From the NCBI RefSeq assembly GCF_026013605.1, contig NZ_JAPDPJ010000016.1, forward strand, positions 35,964-99,963: a DNA stretch of 64,000 nt, written 5' to 3'. Each line of letters starts with the position of its first letter. The stretch's first letter is position 1. The position numbers and the translations under genes are program-made. This document shows positions 34,840-44,046 of this stretch, piece by piece. The DNA is from Plebeiibacterium sediminum. Its GTDB lineage: Bacteria > Bacteroidota > Bacteroidia > Bacteroidales > Marinilabiliaceae. The notes below the pieces were generated by a model. It was not told the DNA's origin. It did no database searches and saw nothing but the letters and a program-made list of their open reading frames with translations.

Positions 34840-35199
34840 ATGAGTAAAATTGAAAAATTTGAAGATTTAATTGTATGGCAAAATGCAGTAAATCTAAGTA
34901 CTAAAATATATAGTACACTAAATAATTGTAAAGACTTCTCCTTTAGAGATCAAATTTGCAGGGCATCAGTCTCTGTTCCTTCAAATATTGCCGAGGGCTT
35001 TGAAAGACAATATAATAAAGAGTTTATTCAATTTCTTTTTATAGCTAAAGGTTCTGCTGGTGAAATCAGAACGCAAATTCTAATTGGTAAAAACCTTGGT
35101 TATATATCTGAAGATAATTACGAATTGCTTCATCAGGAAATACTCAAAATCTCGAGTCAATTATATAAACTAATTAAAATAAGAAAGAACAATTTTTAA
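34840..35199 (+). CDS. Four-helix-bundle (S23, 23S rRNA intervening-sequence) protein
   Basis: 119 residues from the ATG at 34840; an upstream in-frame start at 34810 is less likely. Motifs of the S23 family are clear: FEDLIVWQNAVNLS, then FRDQICRASVSVPSNIAEG near 45-65 and GSAGEIRTQILIG near 80. The fold is a small basic helical bundle known from proteins encoded inside 23S rRNA intervening sequences and related to the Avd protein of diversity-generating retroelements. Its function is not established. Here it interrupts an exporter operon and is enclosed by inverted purine/pyrimidine repeats. It looks like an inserted cassette rather than an exporter part. Confidence 0.88.
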   Translation: MSKIEKFEDLIVWQNAVNLSTKIYSTLNNCKDFSFRDQICRASVSVPSNIAEGFERQYNKEFIQFLFIAKGSAGEIRTQILIGKNLGYISEDNYELLHQEILKISSQLYKLIKIRKNNF

Positions 35200-35234
35200 T
35201 CCATGAAGGTGATTATTTGGGTGTAGGGTATTAC

Positions 35235-35261
35235 TTGTTCCCTTCTCCTTTCTCCCTTCTG
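35235..35261. repeat. Pyrimidine-rich right arm of cassette B
   Basis: 27 bp of TTGTTCCC and TTCTCC-type units, the imperfect reverse complement of the purine arm at 34727-34793. It lies 14 bp before the ATPase gene start. Confidence 0.75.
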
Positions 35262-35274
35262 CAATACTATTGCT

Positions 35275-35973
35275 ATGATCAAAACAGAAAAATTAACAAA
35301 AATCTTTCGCACTGAAGAGATAGAAACCAGTGCTTTAAACAATGTAAACCTTCATGTTGAAAAAGGTGAATTTGTGGCTATTATGGGTCCTTCGGGATGT
35401 GGTAAATCGACTTTGCTGAATATTGTTGGATTGCTGGATAACCCTTCTGGTGGCAATTACTATTTCGACGGACAGGAAGTGGGACATTTGAAGGAAAAAA
35501 ACAGAACGCAGCTTCGTAAAGGTAATATTGGTTTTGTATTTCAAAGCTTTAACCTGATTGATGAACTAAACGTGTACGAAAATGTGGAGCTGCCACTTAT
35601 CTATTTAAAGTACAAAGCTAAGGAGCGCAAGCAAATGGTTGAAAGTGTATTGGAAAGAATGAAAATCAGTCACCGCCGCAAACACTTTCCTCAGCAATTA
35701 TCCGGTGGTCAGCAACAACGTGTTGCCATTGCCAGAGCTGTGGTAGCAAATCCAAAACTGATATTGGCCGATGAGCCAACTGGTAACCTGGATTCTAAAA
35801 ACGGACTTGAGGTAATGAACCTGCTTACAGAATTAAATAAAGAAGGAACCACCATTGTAATGGTAACGCACTCTTTACATGATTCTGAGTTTGCGCATAG
35901 AGTAGTTAATTTATTTGACGGAGCAGTATTAACAGAAGAAGTTAAAAAACAGTTGGGAGAAGTACTTGTGTAA
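35275..35973 (+). CDS. ABC exporter ATPase (MacB/LolD type)
   Basis: 232 residues. Walker A GPSGCGKST at 38-46, Q-loop VFQSFNL near 88-94, signature LSGGQQQRVAIARA at 142-155, Walker B LILADEP at 163-169, and the switch His in THSLHD. It powers the FtsX-type permeases that follow. It is separated from the first permease gene by 134 bp that hold another purine-rich repeat, though family members are usually packed tightly. Confidence 0.95.
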   Translation: MIKTEKLTKIFRTEEIETSALNNVNLHVEKGEFVAIMGPSGCGKSTLLNIVGLLDNPSGGNYYFDGQEVGHLKEKNRTQLRKGNIGFVFQSFNLIDELNVYENVELPLIYLKYKAKERKQMVESVLERMKISHRRKHFPQQLSGGQQQRVAIARAVVANPKLILADEPTGNLDSKNGLEVMNLLTELNKEGTTIVMVTHSLHDSEFAHRVVNLFDGAVLTEEVKKQLGEVLV

Positions 35974-36040
35974 AGAACAAGGAACAGGAAACACGGAACA
36001 AGGAGAAGGGAGAAAGGAGAAAGGAAAAGGGAGAAAGGAA
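35974..36040. repeat. Purine-rich solo repeat, site C
   Basis: About 67 bp with the same GGAACAA, GGAGAAA and GGGAGAAA units as cassette B's left arm, starting right after the ATPase stop codon. No complementary arm or gene accompanies it, so it may be a solo arm or the remnant of an empty cassette. Confidence 0.75.
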
Positions 36041-36107
36041 TGTAAAATCCTATAAACTCCAGAGGAATAATCCATTTATCAATCATTAATTGTAAACACC
36101 ATTCATC

Positions 36108-38447
36108 ATGTTTATCAAACGTTTATTCAAGTCGATTTTAAAGTATAAAACCTCTTCAATCTTAACATTGTTAAGTCTGGTTATCTCATTCCTGGGCATT
36201 ATTATTTTAAGTCTTTATGTAAGTTATGAAAAGAGCTTTGATCAGTTTCATGAAAACAAAGACAATATTTATGTTTTAAAAACCAGAATGTATGATTATA
36301 ACTTACCTGAGGTTTTAAAGGAAGTCATTGATAAAAACCTGCCTGAGGTAGAAAAATCACTTGTTTTAAAGTTTTATGGTGAAAACAGGGTTACAACACC
36401 TCAATTAAAAGCAACCAAAACTTTTTTTGATGCGCAGAGTATGATGGCTTCTGCAGATTTTTTTAATGTATTTAGCTTTAAACTATTACAAGGCGAAAAA
36501 GATAAAGTACTTAAAAATCCCAATACGGCTGTTATTACGCAAACGCTGGCAACAAAACTATATGGAGATAAACCTGCTATTGGGGAAATAATGACCATCA
36601 ATGCAAAAGAATTCACCATTACCGGTATAATGGAGGATTTCCCTCAAACCAGTTCTTTTTCCACCGACTGCCTGACTTCCTATGCAACCTATACACAAAA
36701 AAATCTGTCTTTAGAGGATAGATACAGTGAATGGTCATTTCAAATTGTGCTGCAATTAAAAGATAACGTAGACGGCAACGATGTAGCAAGAAAAATTGAA
36801 ACTATTCCTGATTTAGTGGAGACCTTTAAATATTTTAAATCAAAATATGGTGATGAAGATATTTTCGTTGTAAAATCATATAATGACCTTCATTATGATA
36901 TAAGCAACACGTATATTAAAACGGTAAATCCTATAATTTTAAAAGTACTGGTTATACTAGCCATTGTATTAGCAGTTATGGGAATGGTGAACTTCATTAA
37001 CTTTTCAACCTCTCAGGCCCCGCTTCGTTCTAAAGCGCTATCTGTAACTCGTGTTTTGGGTAGTAACCGTTTCTCTTCTATGCTGCAGATTATAGCCGAA
37101 GCTTTAACCATATCGCTTATCGCACTTATGATTTCTCTGGCTATTTATTACGAAGTTTATTCTGGTATTGAATCCTTATTTAATATTGAGGGACTGGCTC
37201 TTAATGGCAGGTATTATTTCATATTCATATTTATAGCATTTGCCATTGTATTTGGAATCGTCTCAGGCATATATCCGGCACGTTATATCTCGTCTCCTCC
37301 CCTATCTCAGGCTATTAAAGGTACTGGATATTTTAAAGGAAAAGGAAAGTTACTTCGTAATGTTTTAGTGACACTACAGTTTGTATTTACAATTGCACTA
37401 TTGTCGTCATCATTAATGATTGAAAAGCAATTAAACTTCTGGAATAAATTTGATTTGGGACTTGACAAGGAGAATGTTGTTTTCCTTCATACCACCAGCA
37501 AAATAGAAAATCATGCAGAAGCGTTTGCTCAGGAGCTTTTGAAAGACACCGCTATTGTTGACTATACTTATACTCAATTTATTCCCGGACAGGTAGCTAT
37601 GGGTTGGGGACGTGAAATTAATGGTCAGTATGTACAATTAAAAGCATGGCCGGTGGATGACCGATTTATAGATTTCTTTAATATTGAGATAGATGAAGGA
37701 AGAGCTTTTCAAAAAGAATCGGAAGCTGATATTAATAGTTTTATATTTAACCGGAAAGCCATTAATGACTTTGGCTGGACTAATCCATTGGAAATGAATT
37801 ATCCTGGCTTTGACTTTGAAGGACCCATTGTTGGTATAGCAAAAGACTTTCATTTTTCTTCTTTAAAAGAAGATATTCAACCCATGCTGTTTTGGCGTAC
37901 AGATACACGAAAAAATGAACTATTACTAAGAGTAAAACCGGCCAATTACACCCAACTTTTTAATAGAATAAAAGCAAAAGCCAAAGAGTTTGACCCTGAG
38001 AATAATTTTGAAGTTCAGTTTTTAGATGATTCACTAAATGAATTATATGCCAAAGAGAAAAACACTGCCCGCTTTATTGAATTTGTTTCTCTTTGGTGTA
38101 TGTTACTTGCTATAACAGGTGTGTTAGGATTAGTTGTTTTTATTTCGCGCGACAGGGTTAAAGAAATTGGCATACGTAAAGTAAATGGAGCTCAAACTGC
38201 AGAAGTTGTATTCCTTATTAACAAAGATTTTATAAAGTGGATTGCCATTGCCTTTATTATTGCAACACCCATTGCCTGGATTGCCCTGAATAACTGGCTT
38301 CAGGATTTTGCCTACAAAACAGAAATGAGCTGGTGGATTTTTGCATTATCTGGAGTCATATCTCTATTAATAGCCATGATAACCATTACCTGGCAAAGCT
38401 GGCGGGCTGCTACACGTAATCCGGTGGAAGCGTTGAGATACGAGTAA
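36108..38447 (+). CDS. Exporter permease 1, double FtsX (MacB-like)
   Basis: 779 residues with an N-terminal helix at about 18-40, a periplasmic MacB-type domain, three helices at about 285-400, then a second helix and periplasmic domain followed by three helices near 660-765. Two MacB_PCD/FtsX sets lie in one chain, which is usual for Bacteroidota proteins of this length. It works with the upstream ATPase to extrude or extract a substrate. The C terminus ATRNPVEALRYE is shared with the next two permeases. The substrate is unknown; antimicrobial peptides or lipoproteins are family precedents. Confidence 0.9.
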   Translation: MFIKRLFKSILKYKTSSILTLLSLVISFLGIIILSLYVSYEKSFDQFHENKDNIYVLKTRMYDYNLPEVLKEVIDKNLPEVEKSLVLKFYGENRVTTPQLKATKTFFDAQSMMASADFFNVFSFKLLQGEKDKVLKNPNTAVITQTLATKLYGDKPAIGEIMTINAKEFTITGIMEDFPQTSSFSTDCLTSYATYTQKNLSLEDRYSEWSFQIVLQLKDNVDGNDVARKIETIPDLVETFKYFKSKYGDEDIFVVKSYNDLHYDISNTYIKTVNPIILKVLVILAIVLAVMGMVNFINFSTSQAPLRSKALSVTRVLGSNRFSSMLQIIAEALTISLIALMISLAIYYEVYSGIESLFNIEGLALNGRYYFIFIFIAFAIVFGIVSGIYPARYISSPPLSQAIKGTGYFKGKGKLLRNVLVTLQFVFTIALLSSSLMIEKQLNFWNKFDLGLDKENVVFLHTTSKIENHAEAFAQELLKDTAIVDYTYTQFIPGQVAMGWGREINGQYVQLKAWPVDDRFIDFFNIEIDEGRAFQKESEADINSFIFNRKAINDFGWTNPLEMNYPGFDFEGPIVGIAKDFHFSSLKEDIQPMLFWRTDTRKNELLLRVKPANYTQLFNRIKAKAKEFDPENNFEVQFLDDSLNELYAKEKNTARFIEFVSLWCMLLAITGVLGLVVFISRDRVKEIGIRKVNGAQTAEVVFLINKDFIKWIAIAFIIATPIAWIALNNWLQDFAYKTEMSWWIFALSGVISLLIAMITITWQSWRAATRNPVEALRYE

Positions 38448-38589
38448 AGGCTAATTAACAATTATTTGTTCATAGAACCTGCAACCCACTATCAAATGGA
38501 AGCTTAAAGCTAATAGTTAGCATACTATCATAATATTTAATTAAAACTTATCCATCCGAACGTCAATCAAAATATAATTATCTACAGTT

Positions 38590-40953
38590 ATGACCCCAAA
38601 CAATTTGAAAATTGCATACAGAACTATACTTAAAAGTAAAACCATAACAAGCCTAAACATTATTGGATTATCTATTGGAATAGCAGTTAGTAGTATTTTA
38701 TTTTTATTCACCTACCTTGAATTTACTAAAAACGAAGATCAAAAAAATATTGATACAAAATATGTAATTGTAGATGCAAATGATGGAAATGCTACATCAA
38801 TTCCTATCAGAATGTTGAATGCATTAAAAACTGAGATTCCAGAAATTAGTACAGCGAGTTGTTTTAATGAAGAATGGTCGCCACAGGTATTTGTTAAAAA
38901 CAATGATAACAGCTACAAAATCAACAAACTTTTAGTAGCAAGCGAAAATTTTTTAAGTACTACTGATTTACCTGTTGTACAAGGCAATGCAAACCAATCT
39001 TTAGCCTCTGCAAATAAAATAGTATTAACAGAATCGCTTGCCAAAAAGATTTTTGGTAATGTAAATGTAATTGGAAAAACTATAGAATATAATTCTACCT
39101 ATTTGCAGAATCAAATACTCGAAGTAGGTGCAGTCATTCAAATACCAAATAATTCTTCATGGAACTTTGAAGCTATAATTCCTATTAATCTTAATATGAA
39201 AATTGATTGGTATAAAAACCTATATGAATCTTGGGAAACATATAATTATAGCGCCATTTGCTCCATAAATCCCAATGCGGACATTCATAAAATTCAGGAA
39301 AAATTAGCAAACATTAGCGATGATGTAATACCTTCTGATATTTATGAGGGAATTAAATATCAAGTATACCCTTTAAAAAATGCTTATTTTAATATTCCGA
39401 AGTTTGATGGTATGGATCACGGTGATATTTATAGCACATACATTATTTTAATTGTTGCAATACTTATTTTACTTTTAGCTTGTGCTAATTTCATTAATTT
39501 AAATACAGCTCTTCGTCAAAGAAACTTCAAAAATTACAATATTATTAAAAGCCTTGGTAGTAATAAAAATAACCTTATTTCCTTACTAATAACAGAGAAT
39601 TTTTTACAAGTATTTGCAGCAATTATATCTTCTGTAATAATATTCAACTATCTGTTTTATTTTATGGAGAAGTTTATAGACAATTCAATTAGTTTATCCA
39701 GTATTTTTTCGATTAAGGTTTTATTAATTTTAGTTTTACTACTTCTTACAACTATATTGATAACATCTATTCTTCCTGTTTTCTCCATAAGTAAAACCTT
39801 AAACAGAACGAAAAATAAAATTCAGAAACGAACCATAAGCCATAGTTTAATTATAGGTCAATTCATAATTTCAATAGTTCTGATTTCATCCATTATTATC
39901 ATTTTTAAACAAAATAATCTAATATTAAATCAGGATCCGGGCTTTACAAAAGACCAAATTATATATGCAACCACAAATAATGATATTCAAAACAACTTCC
40001 AGAGTTTTAAAGCTAAACTACAGCAAATACCAGAAATAAGTGACTTTACGTTTTCTTCTGAACCCTTTGGAAATATTACCAATAATTGGGGTACTACTAT
40101 TGAAATAAACGGACAGGAAAAAGAGTTTGATTTTGCAATGCTAAAAATATCTCCAAATTTCTTTAATTTTTTTAATATTCCATTAGAACACGGAATTCAA
40201 TTAAATAATTTATCCCATCAAAATCAGGATATTATAATTAATAAAAAAGCTGTTGAGAAATATCAAATTACGGATTTACTAAATTCCAGAGTTAATATTG
40301 ATGACAACCCTGAGCACGGTAAGATCATTGGACAAGTACATAATTTTAATATGAATTCTTTTCATGTTCCTATTAAATCATCAGCATTTATGAGCTGTAA
40401 GGATATTGATGACATTATCTATTTAAAATTAAATACAAAAAGTAGCAAACAAATTAACCAGTTACTAACCAAACTTAATAACATATGGACAGATATTAGT
40501 CCAAATTTCCCTTTTGACTATAAGTTTCTGGATAAATCATGGGAAGCTTTATATCAAAAAGATTTAATGTTTCAAAAAATGATATTATTTGCCACACTTA
40601 TGTCCATATTACTGTCGTGTTTAGGTTTAATTTCATTAACCTCGCTTGTCTTGGAAAATAAAACAAAAGAAATAGGAATTAGAAAGGTTAATGGCGCCAA
40701 AACAAATGAAATAATGCTCTTGCTAAATAATAGTTTCGTAAAATGGATTGTAATTGCATTTTTAATTGCTACACCTATATCTTTTTTTGCCATGCAAAAG
40801 TGGCTACAAAACTTTGCGTATAAAACAGAATTAAGCTGGTGGGTATTTATGCTTGCAGGCCTATTATCCCTTGCAATAACATTATTAACAGTAAGTCTGC
40901 AAAGCTGGCGGGCTGCGACAAGAAATCCGGTGGAAGCGTTGAGATACGAGTAG
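38590..40953 (+). CDS. Exporter permease 2, double FtsX (MacB-like)
   Basis: 787 residues with the same double MacB_PCD/FtsX layout as permease 1, starting 142 bp after it. The body differs strongly from permease 1, but the last about 55 bp of coding sequence match it almost base for base, through TRNPVEALRYE. Composition is more AT-rich and Asn/Lys/Ile-rich than permease 1. The ATPase it pairs with must be the single one at 35275. Confidence 0.88.
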   Translation: MTPNNLKIAYRTILKSKTITSLNIIGLSIGIAVSSILFLFTYLEFTKNEDQKNIDTKYVIVDANDGNATSIPIRMLNALKTEIPEISTASCFNEEWSPQVFVKNNDNSYKINKLLVASENFLSTTDLPVVQGNANQSLASANKIVLTESLAKKIFGNVNVIGKTIEYNSTYLQNQILEVGAVIQIPNNSSWNFEAIIPINLNMKIDWYKNLYESWETYNYSAICSINPNADIHKIQEKLANISDDVIPSDIYEGIKYQVYPLKNAYFNIPKFDGMDHGDIYSTYIILIVAILILLLACANFINLNTALRQRNFKNYNIIKSLGSNKNNLISLLITENFLQVFAAIISSVIIFNYLFYFMEKFIDNSISLSSIFSIKVLLILVLLLLTTILITSILPVFSISKTLNRTKNKIQKRTISHSLIIGQFIISIVLISSIIIIFKQNNLILNQDPGFTKDQIIYATTNNDIQNNFQSFKAKLQQIPEISDFTFSSEPFGNITNNWGTTIEINGQEKEFDFAMLKISPNFFNFFNIPLEHGIQLNNLSHQNQDIIINKKAVEKYQITDLLNSRVNIDDNPEHGKIIGQVHNFNMNSFHVPIKSSAFMSCKDIDDIIYLKLNTKSSKQINQLLTKLNNIWTDISPNFPFDYKFLDKSWEALYQKDLMFQKMILFATLMSILLSCLGLISLTSLVLENKTKEIGIRKVNGAKTNEIMLLLNNSFVKWIVIAFLIATPISFFAMQKWLQNFAYKTELSWWVFMLAGLLSLAITLLTVSLQSWRAATRNPVEALRYE

Positions 40954-40993
40954 GAGTTAATTAATGATGCGAATCAATAATTGAAAAAAAGAA

Positions 40994-41182
40994 CAACACA
41001 GAGACACCGAAGTCACAGAGGCTATTGCATATATAACTCATATAAATGGCAAAAATTAGAAACAGCGAAGTAATCAAACACCATTATTATGAAATTACAA
41101 AGAGAGGTTCACAGAGGTAAATCCTTGCTGATTTAATGAATTCTGTTAAAAAACACAGTGTTTATGTGCCTCTGTATTCATT
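40994..41182. repeat. CACAGAG-type inverted repeat, site E
   Basis: In the 283-bp gap between permeases 2 and 3. The left arm (40994-41022) carries ACACAGAGAC and CACAGAGGC units, a middle copy AGGTTCACAGAGG lies near 41105, and the right arm (41146-41182) carries GCCTCTGT. ACAGAGGC at 41015-41022 can pair with 41168-41175. CACAGAG repeats often flank small inserted genes in Bacteroidota; here only short open frames remain between the arms. The gap begins with a TTAATGATGCGAATCAA segment that matches the end of the MITE-like repeat at 48407. Confidence 0.65.
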
Positions 41183-41236
41183 TTAAACACTTGATTGATA
41201 TACTTACACATTACTCATCACTAATTAACCCAAGTT

Positions 41237-43579
41237 ATGATTCATTTCAAAGAAATAATACGATCTGCAATTCGTAATAAAACCATTTCAATAATCAGTA
41301 TATCCGGAATGTCAATAGCTATTTCAATAGTGTTACTAATTGGATTCTGGAGTATCAATGAATTTAGTTATGATTCTTTTCATAAAGATGCTGATCAGAT
41401 TTACAGATTATGTTTAGACGGAATTATTAACGACAAACCAACAAAAATAGGTGGTACATTTAAACAAGCCGGTCCTTTACTACAATCTAAAATACCTGAA
41501 ATAGAAGCTTTAAGTCAGGTCCACACCCTGGAGAAAGGCTTTGTTACAACTCAGTCTTCATCCGGTAATGAAGAAGGTATTATAACCACCGATATATCTT
41601 TCTTTAATTTCTTTACCTATCTTATTTTATTAGGAAACAGTTCTGAATGTTTAAACAGTTCGGATAAAATAGTTATCGATGAAGAAATGGCTCTAAAATA
41701 TTTTCCTAATAAAGATGCTATTGGTAATATCATAAACGTGTTTAATAAAGATTATCAGGTATCAGCTATTATGAAAAACATGCCTGAAAACTCACATCTA
41801 CAGGCACACTTTATTATTTCGTTTGAAGGAATAAAAGGTTCAGAAGGCGAGAATAGTGGTAGTAGCGACGGGTATATGAACTACCTTAAGATATCTGAAA
41901 ACAGCGATTTAAAAGAGCTTACTCAAAAAGTAAACTTCGCTATGAATGAGGAATATCCATTTTACAAGGAAATGGGAATTACGGAATTCCTGCAACCTCT
42001 AAAAGATATCCATTTCTCATCTGATATTCGTTTTGACTTTGTTTCAAAAGGAGACAAAAGAATAACCATCATATTTCTTTCTCTGGCGGCACTAATCCTT
42101 ATAATTGCATCATTTAATTTTATCAACTTAAGCATTTCTACTTCTTTTTTAAAGGCTAAGTCCATTGGCATAAAAAAAATTAATGGTTGCTCTAAAACTA
42201 CTTTATTTCTGAATGCTTATTTAGAAACCGGGCTACATATTTTTCTTGCATTTGTTATTGGCATCATAATATCAGCGGCATTTCTTCCTTACTTTGGTTA
42301 TCTGTCAGGAACTTCCTTTGATATTGATTTTTCCAACTATAAAATATATCTGTATTCAGCAATACTATTTATAGCACTAACCCTAATTACGGGAACCATT
42401 CCTTTTGTTTATATTTTAAGGTTTAATCCGGAATCTATTATACGAAATAAGCTAAAATCTAAAGGTATATCACCTGTTCAACATGCATTGGTAATTGTTC
42501 AGTTTGCAGCATCTATTATTTTACTTATTGCATCAGGTATTATTCAAAAGCAGATATATTATTTACAACATAAAGATTTAGGCTTTGATAAGGAACACAT
42601 TGTATATTTTGAATCAAATAGTATGGCAGCTAATTATAAAGCTGCAACCCAACAACTAAAAGAAGAGGCGGATATCATCGATGTTACTTCTGTAATTAAT
42701 TTGCCTTGCCAATGGAATAGTGGTGATATGATTTCTATTCCTGACGATTCAACTCAAAACGCTGTATTAATGGAAATAGTTGATATACAGCCTAACTATT
42801 TTCAAATGCTGAAGATCCCGGTTATTTTAGGAGAAAATCCATTTTTAACTAATAACGATGCATCCTTATGTTTGCTGAATGAAACTGCAGTTAAACGTTT
42901 GAATTTAAAAGATCCTATAGGAAAACAGGTCTGCCAATATGATTTACATTTTACCATTGCTGGAGTTGTAAAGGATGTAAACACCAAATCGCTCCATAAT
43001 CTGGTTGATCCTCAAATTTTTCTATTAAACAGATATGCAGAAAGTAACACCTGCTTTTTGGTTAAAATTTCCAACAATAATAAAGAAGCAATCCAATCCA
43101 TTGAAAAAGTATGGAATCAATATAATCCCGATGAAGTTTTTACCTATCACTTTTTGGATAGTAAATACGATGAACTCTACCAGACTGAAAATACGGCTTC
43201 AAAAATTATTGCAATAGGAATGGTCATAGCAATATTCCTGGCTTTTATGGGATTATATTCTATCACTTATTATTCAACAGAAAGAAGGATTAAAGAAATT
43301 GGTATCAGAAAAGTAAATGGTGCTAAAACAAGCGAAGTGATGCTTCTATTAAATACAAGCTTTGTAAAATGGATTATAATAGCATTTATTATTTCTGCCC
43401 CCATTGCCTACTACGCCATGCACAAATGGCTCGAAAACTTTGCTTACAAAACATCCCTCAGCTGGTGGATTTTTGCTGGTGCAGGTGCATTTGCTTTTGT
43501 TGTGGCCATGACAACAGTGAGTTTTCATACCTACAAAGCAGCAACCAGTAATCCGGTAAAGGCTTTGCGATATGAGTAG
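41237..43579 (+). CDS. Exporter permease 3, double FtsX (MacB-like)
   Basis: 780 residues, same double MacB_PCD/FtsX layout, with the N-terminal helix at about 18-38 and three helices near 285-400 and 665-770. C-terminal SNPVKALRYE is a diverged form of the ending of permeases 1 and 2. It is probably the last true exporter gene. Three permeases with one ATPase suggest several heterodimers or paralogue replacement within one system. Confidence 0.88.
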   Translation: MIHFKEIIRSAIRNKTISIISISGMSIAISIVLLIGFWSINEFSYDSFHKDADQIYRLCLDGIINDKPTKIGGTFKQAGPLLQSKIPEIEALSQVHTLEKGFVTTQSSSGNEEGIITTDISFFNFFTYLILLGNSSECLNSSDKIVIDEEMALKYFPNKDAIGNIINVFNKDYQVSAIMKNMPENSHLQAHFIISFEGIKGSEGENSGSSDGYMNYLKISENSDLKELTQKVNFAMNEEYPFYKEMGITEFLQPLKDIHFSSDIRFDFVSKGDKRITIIFLSLAALILIIASFNFINLSISTSFLKAKSIGIKKINGCSKTTLFLNAYLETGLHIFLAFVIGIIISAAFLPYFGYLSGTSFDIDFSNYKIYLYSAILFIALTLITGTIPFVYILRFNPESIIRNKLKSKGISPVQHALVIVQFAASIILLIASGIIQKQIYYLQHKDLGFDKEHIVYFESNSMAANYKAATQQLKEEADIIDVTSVINLPCQWNSGDMISIPDDSTQNAVLMEIVDIQPNYFQMLKIPVILGENPFLTNNDASLCLLNETAVKRLNLKDPIGKQVCQYDLHFTIAGVVKDVNTKSLHNLVDPQIFLLNRYAESNTCFLVKISNNNKEAIQSIEKVWNQYNPDEVFTYHFLDSKYDELYQTENTASKIIAIGMVIAIFLAFMGLYSITYYSTERRIKEIGIRKVNGAKTSEVMLLLNTSFVKWIIIAFIISAPIAYYAMHKWLENFAYKTSLSWWIFAGAGAFAFVVAMTTVSFHTYKAATSNPVKALRYE

Positions 43580-43583
43580 GAGA

Positions 43584-43608
43584 TAATTAATAATGGGTAA
43601 TGAGTAAT
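43584..43608. repeat. Left arm of cassette D, 25-bp inverted repeat
   Basis: Begins 4 bp after the permease 3 stop codon. It matches the reverse complement of 44005-44029 at 23 of 25 positions. The two differences would be G-U pairs in RNA, so the transcript can form an unbroken 25-bp stem with the S23 gene in its loop. Further AAAAATG units follow up to 43631. Confidence 0.88.
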
Positions 43609-43647
43609 GAAAAATGAAAAATGAAAAATGAAAAATTTAACTAAGCC

Positions 43648-44003
43648 ATGGGAGAAAAAGATAACATCATATTAACTAAGTCATACAACTTGCCGTAAGA
43701 ATTGTAAAAATGTATCAACATCTATCTTCTGACAAAAAAGAATATATATTAAGCAAACAAGTCTTAAGAAGCGGAACTTCAATCGGAGCTAATATTGAAG
43801 AAGCTATTGGAGGTATTTCTAAAGCCGATTTTAAGGCAAAAATGAGTATCGCTTATAAAGAGGCACGTGAAACTGACTATTGGCTAAGGTTATTAAAGGA
43901 TACAGATTACCTAAATGTTGAAGCTTTTAATTCTATTAGAGCAGATGTTTCAGAATTGCTAAAATTACTCTATTCTATAATCAAATCTTGCGATAAAAAA
44001 TAA
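43648..44003 (+). pseudogene. Four-helix-bundle (S23) gene with a one-base frameshift
   Basis: The family sequence starts at the ATG at 43648 (MGEKDNIILTKSYN) and continues in another frame as AVRIVKMYQHLSSDKKEYIL, then SGTSIGANIEEAIGG and YKEARETDYWLRLL, to 44003. One base is missing near 43690: AAC-TTG-CCG should read AAC-TTT-GCC-GTA. With one base restored the gene has 118 codons, normal for the family. A shorter frame from an ATG at 43710 (97 residues) keeps three helices and could still be translated. Either a real mutation or a sequencing error explains it. The gene belongs to cassette D. Confidence 0.82.
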
Positions 44004-44004
44004 A

Positions 44005-44029
44005 ATTACTCATTACTCATTGTTAATTA
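44005..44029. repeat. Right arm of cassette D, 25-bp inverted repeat
   Basis: Begins 1 bp after the S23 stop codon and pairs with 43584-43608. The two arms bound a 446-bp cassette that fits exactly between the permease 3 stop codon and the tandem array. Confidence 0.88.
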
Positions 44030-44046
44030 CTAGTTAACAAACGCCA

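Noticed and set aside
34740..36040. Purine tracts as coding sequence
   Set aside because: Lys/Glu/Arg-only translations in all frames and the repeat nature argue against protein coding; one long antisense frame at 35709-36086 is a shadow of the ATPase gene.
40997..41157. Small gene in the gap between permeases 2 and 3
   Set aside because: The frame from the ATG near 41046 is about 24 codons, ends within a CACAGAG repeat and matches no family I know.
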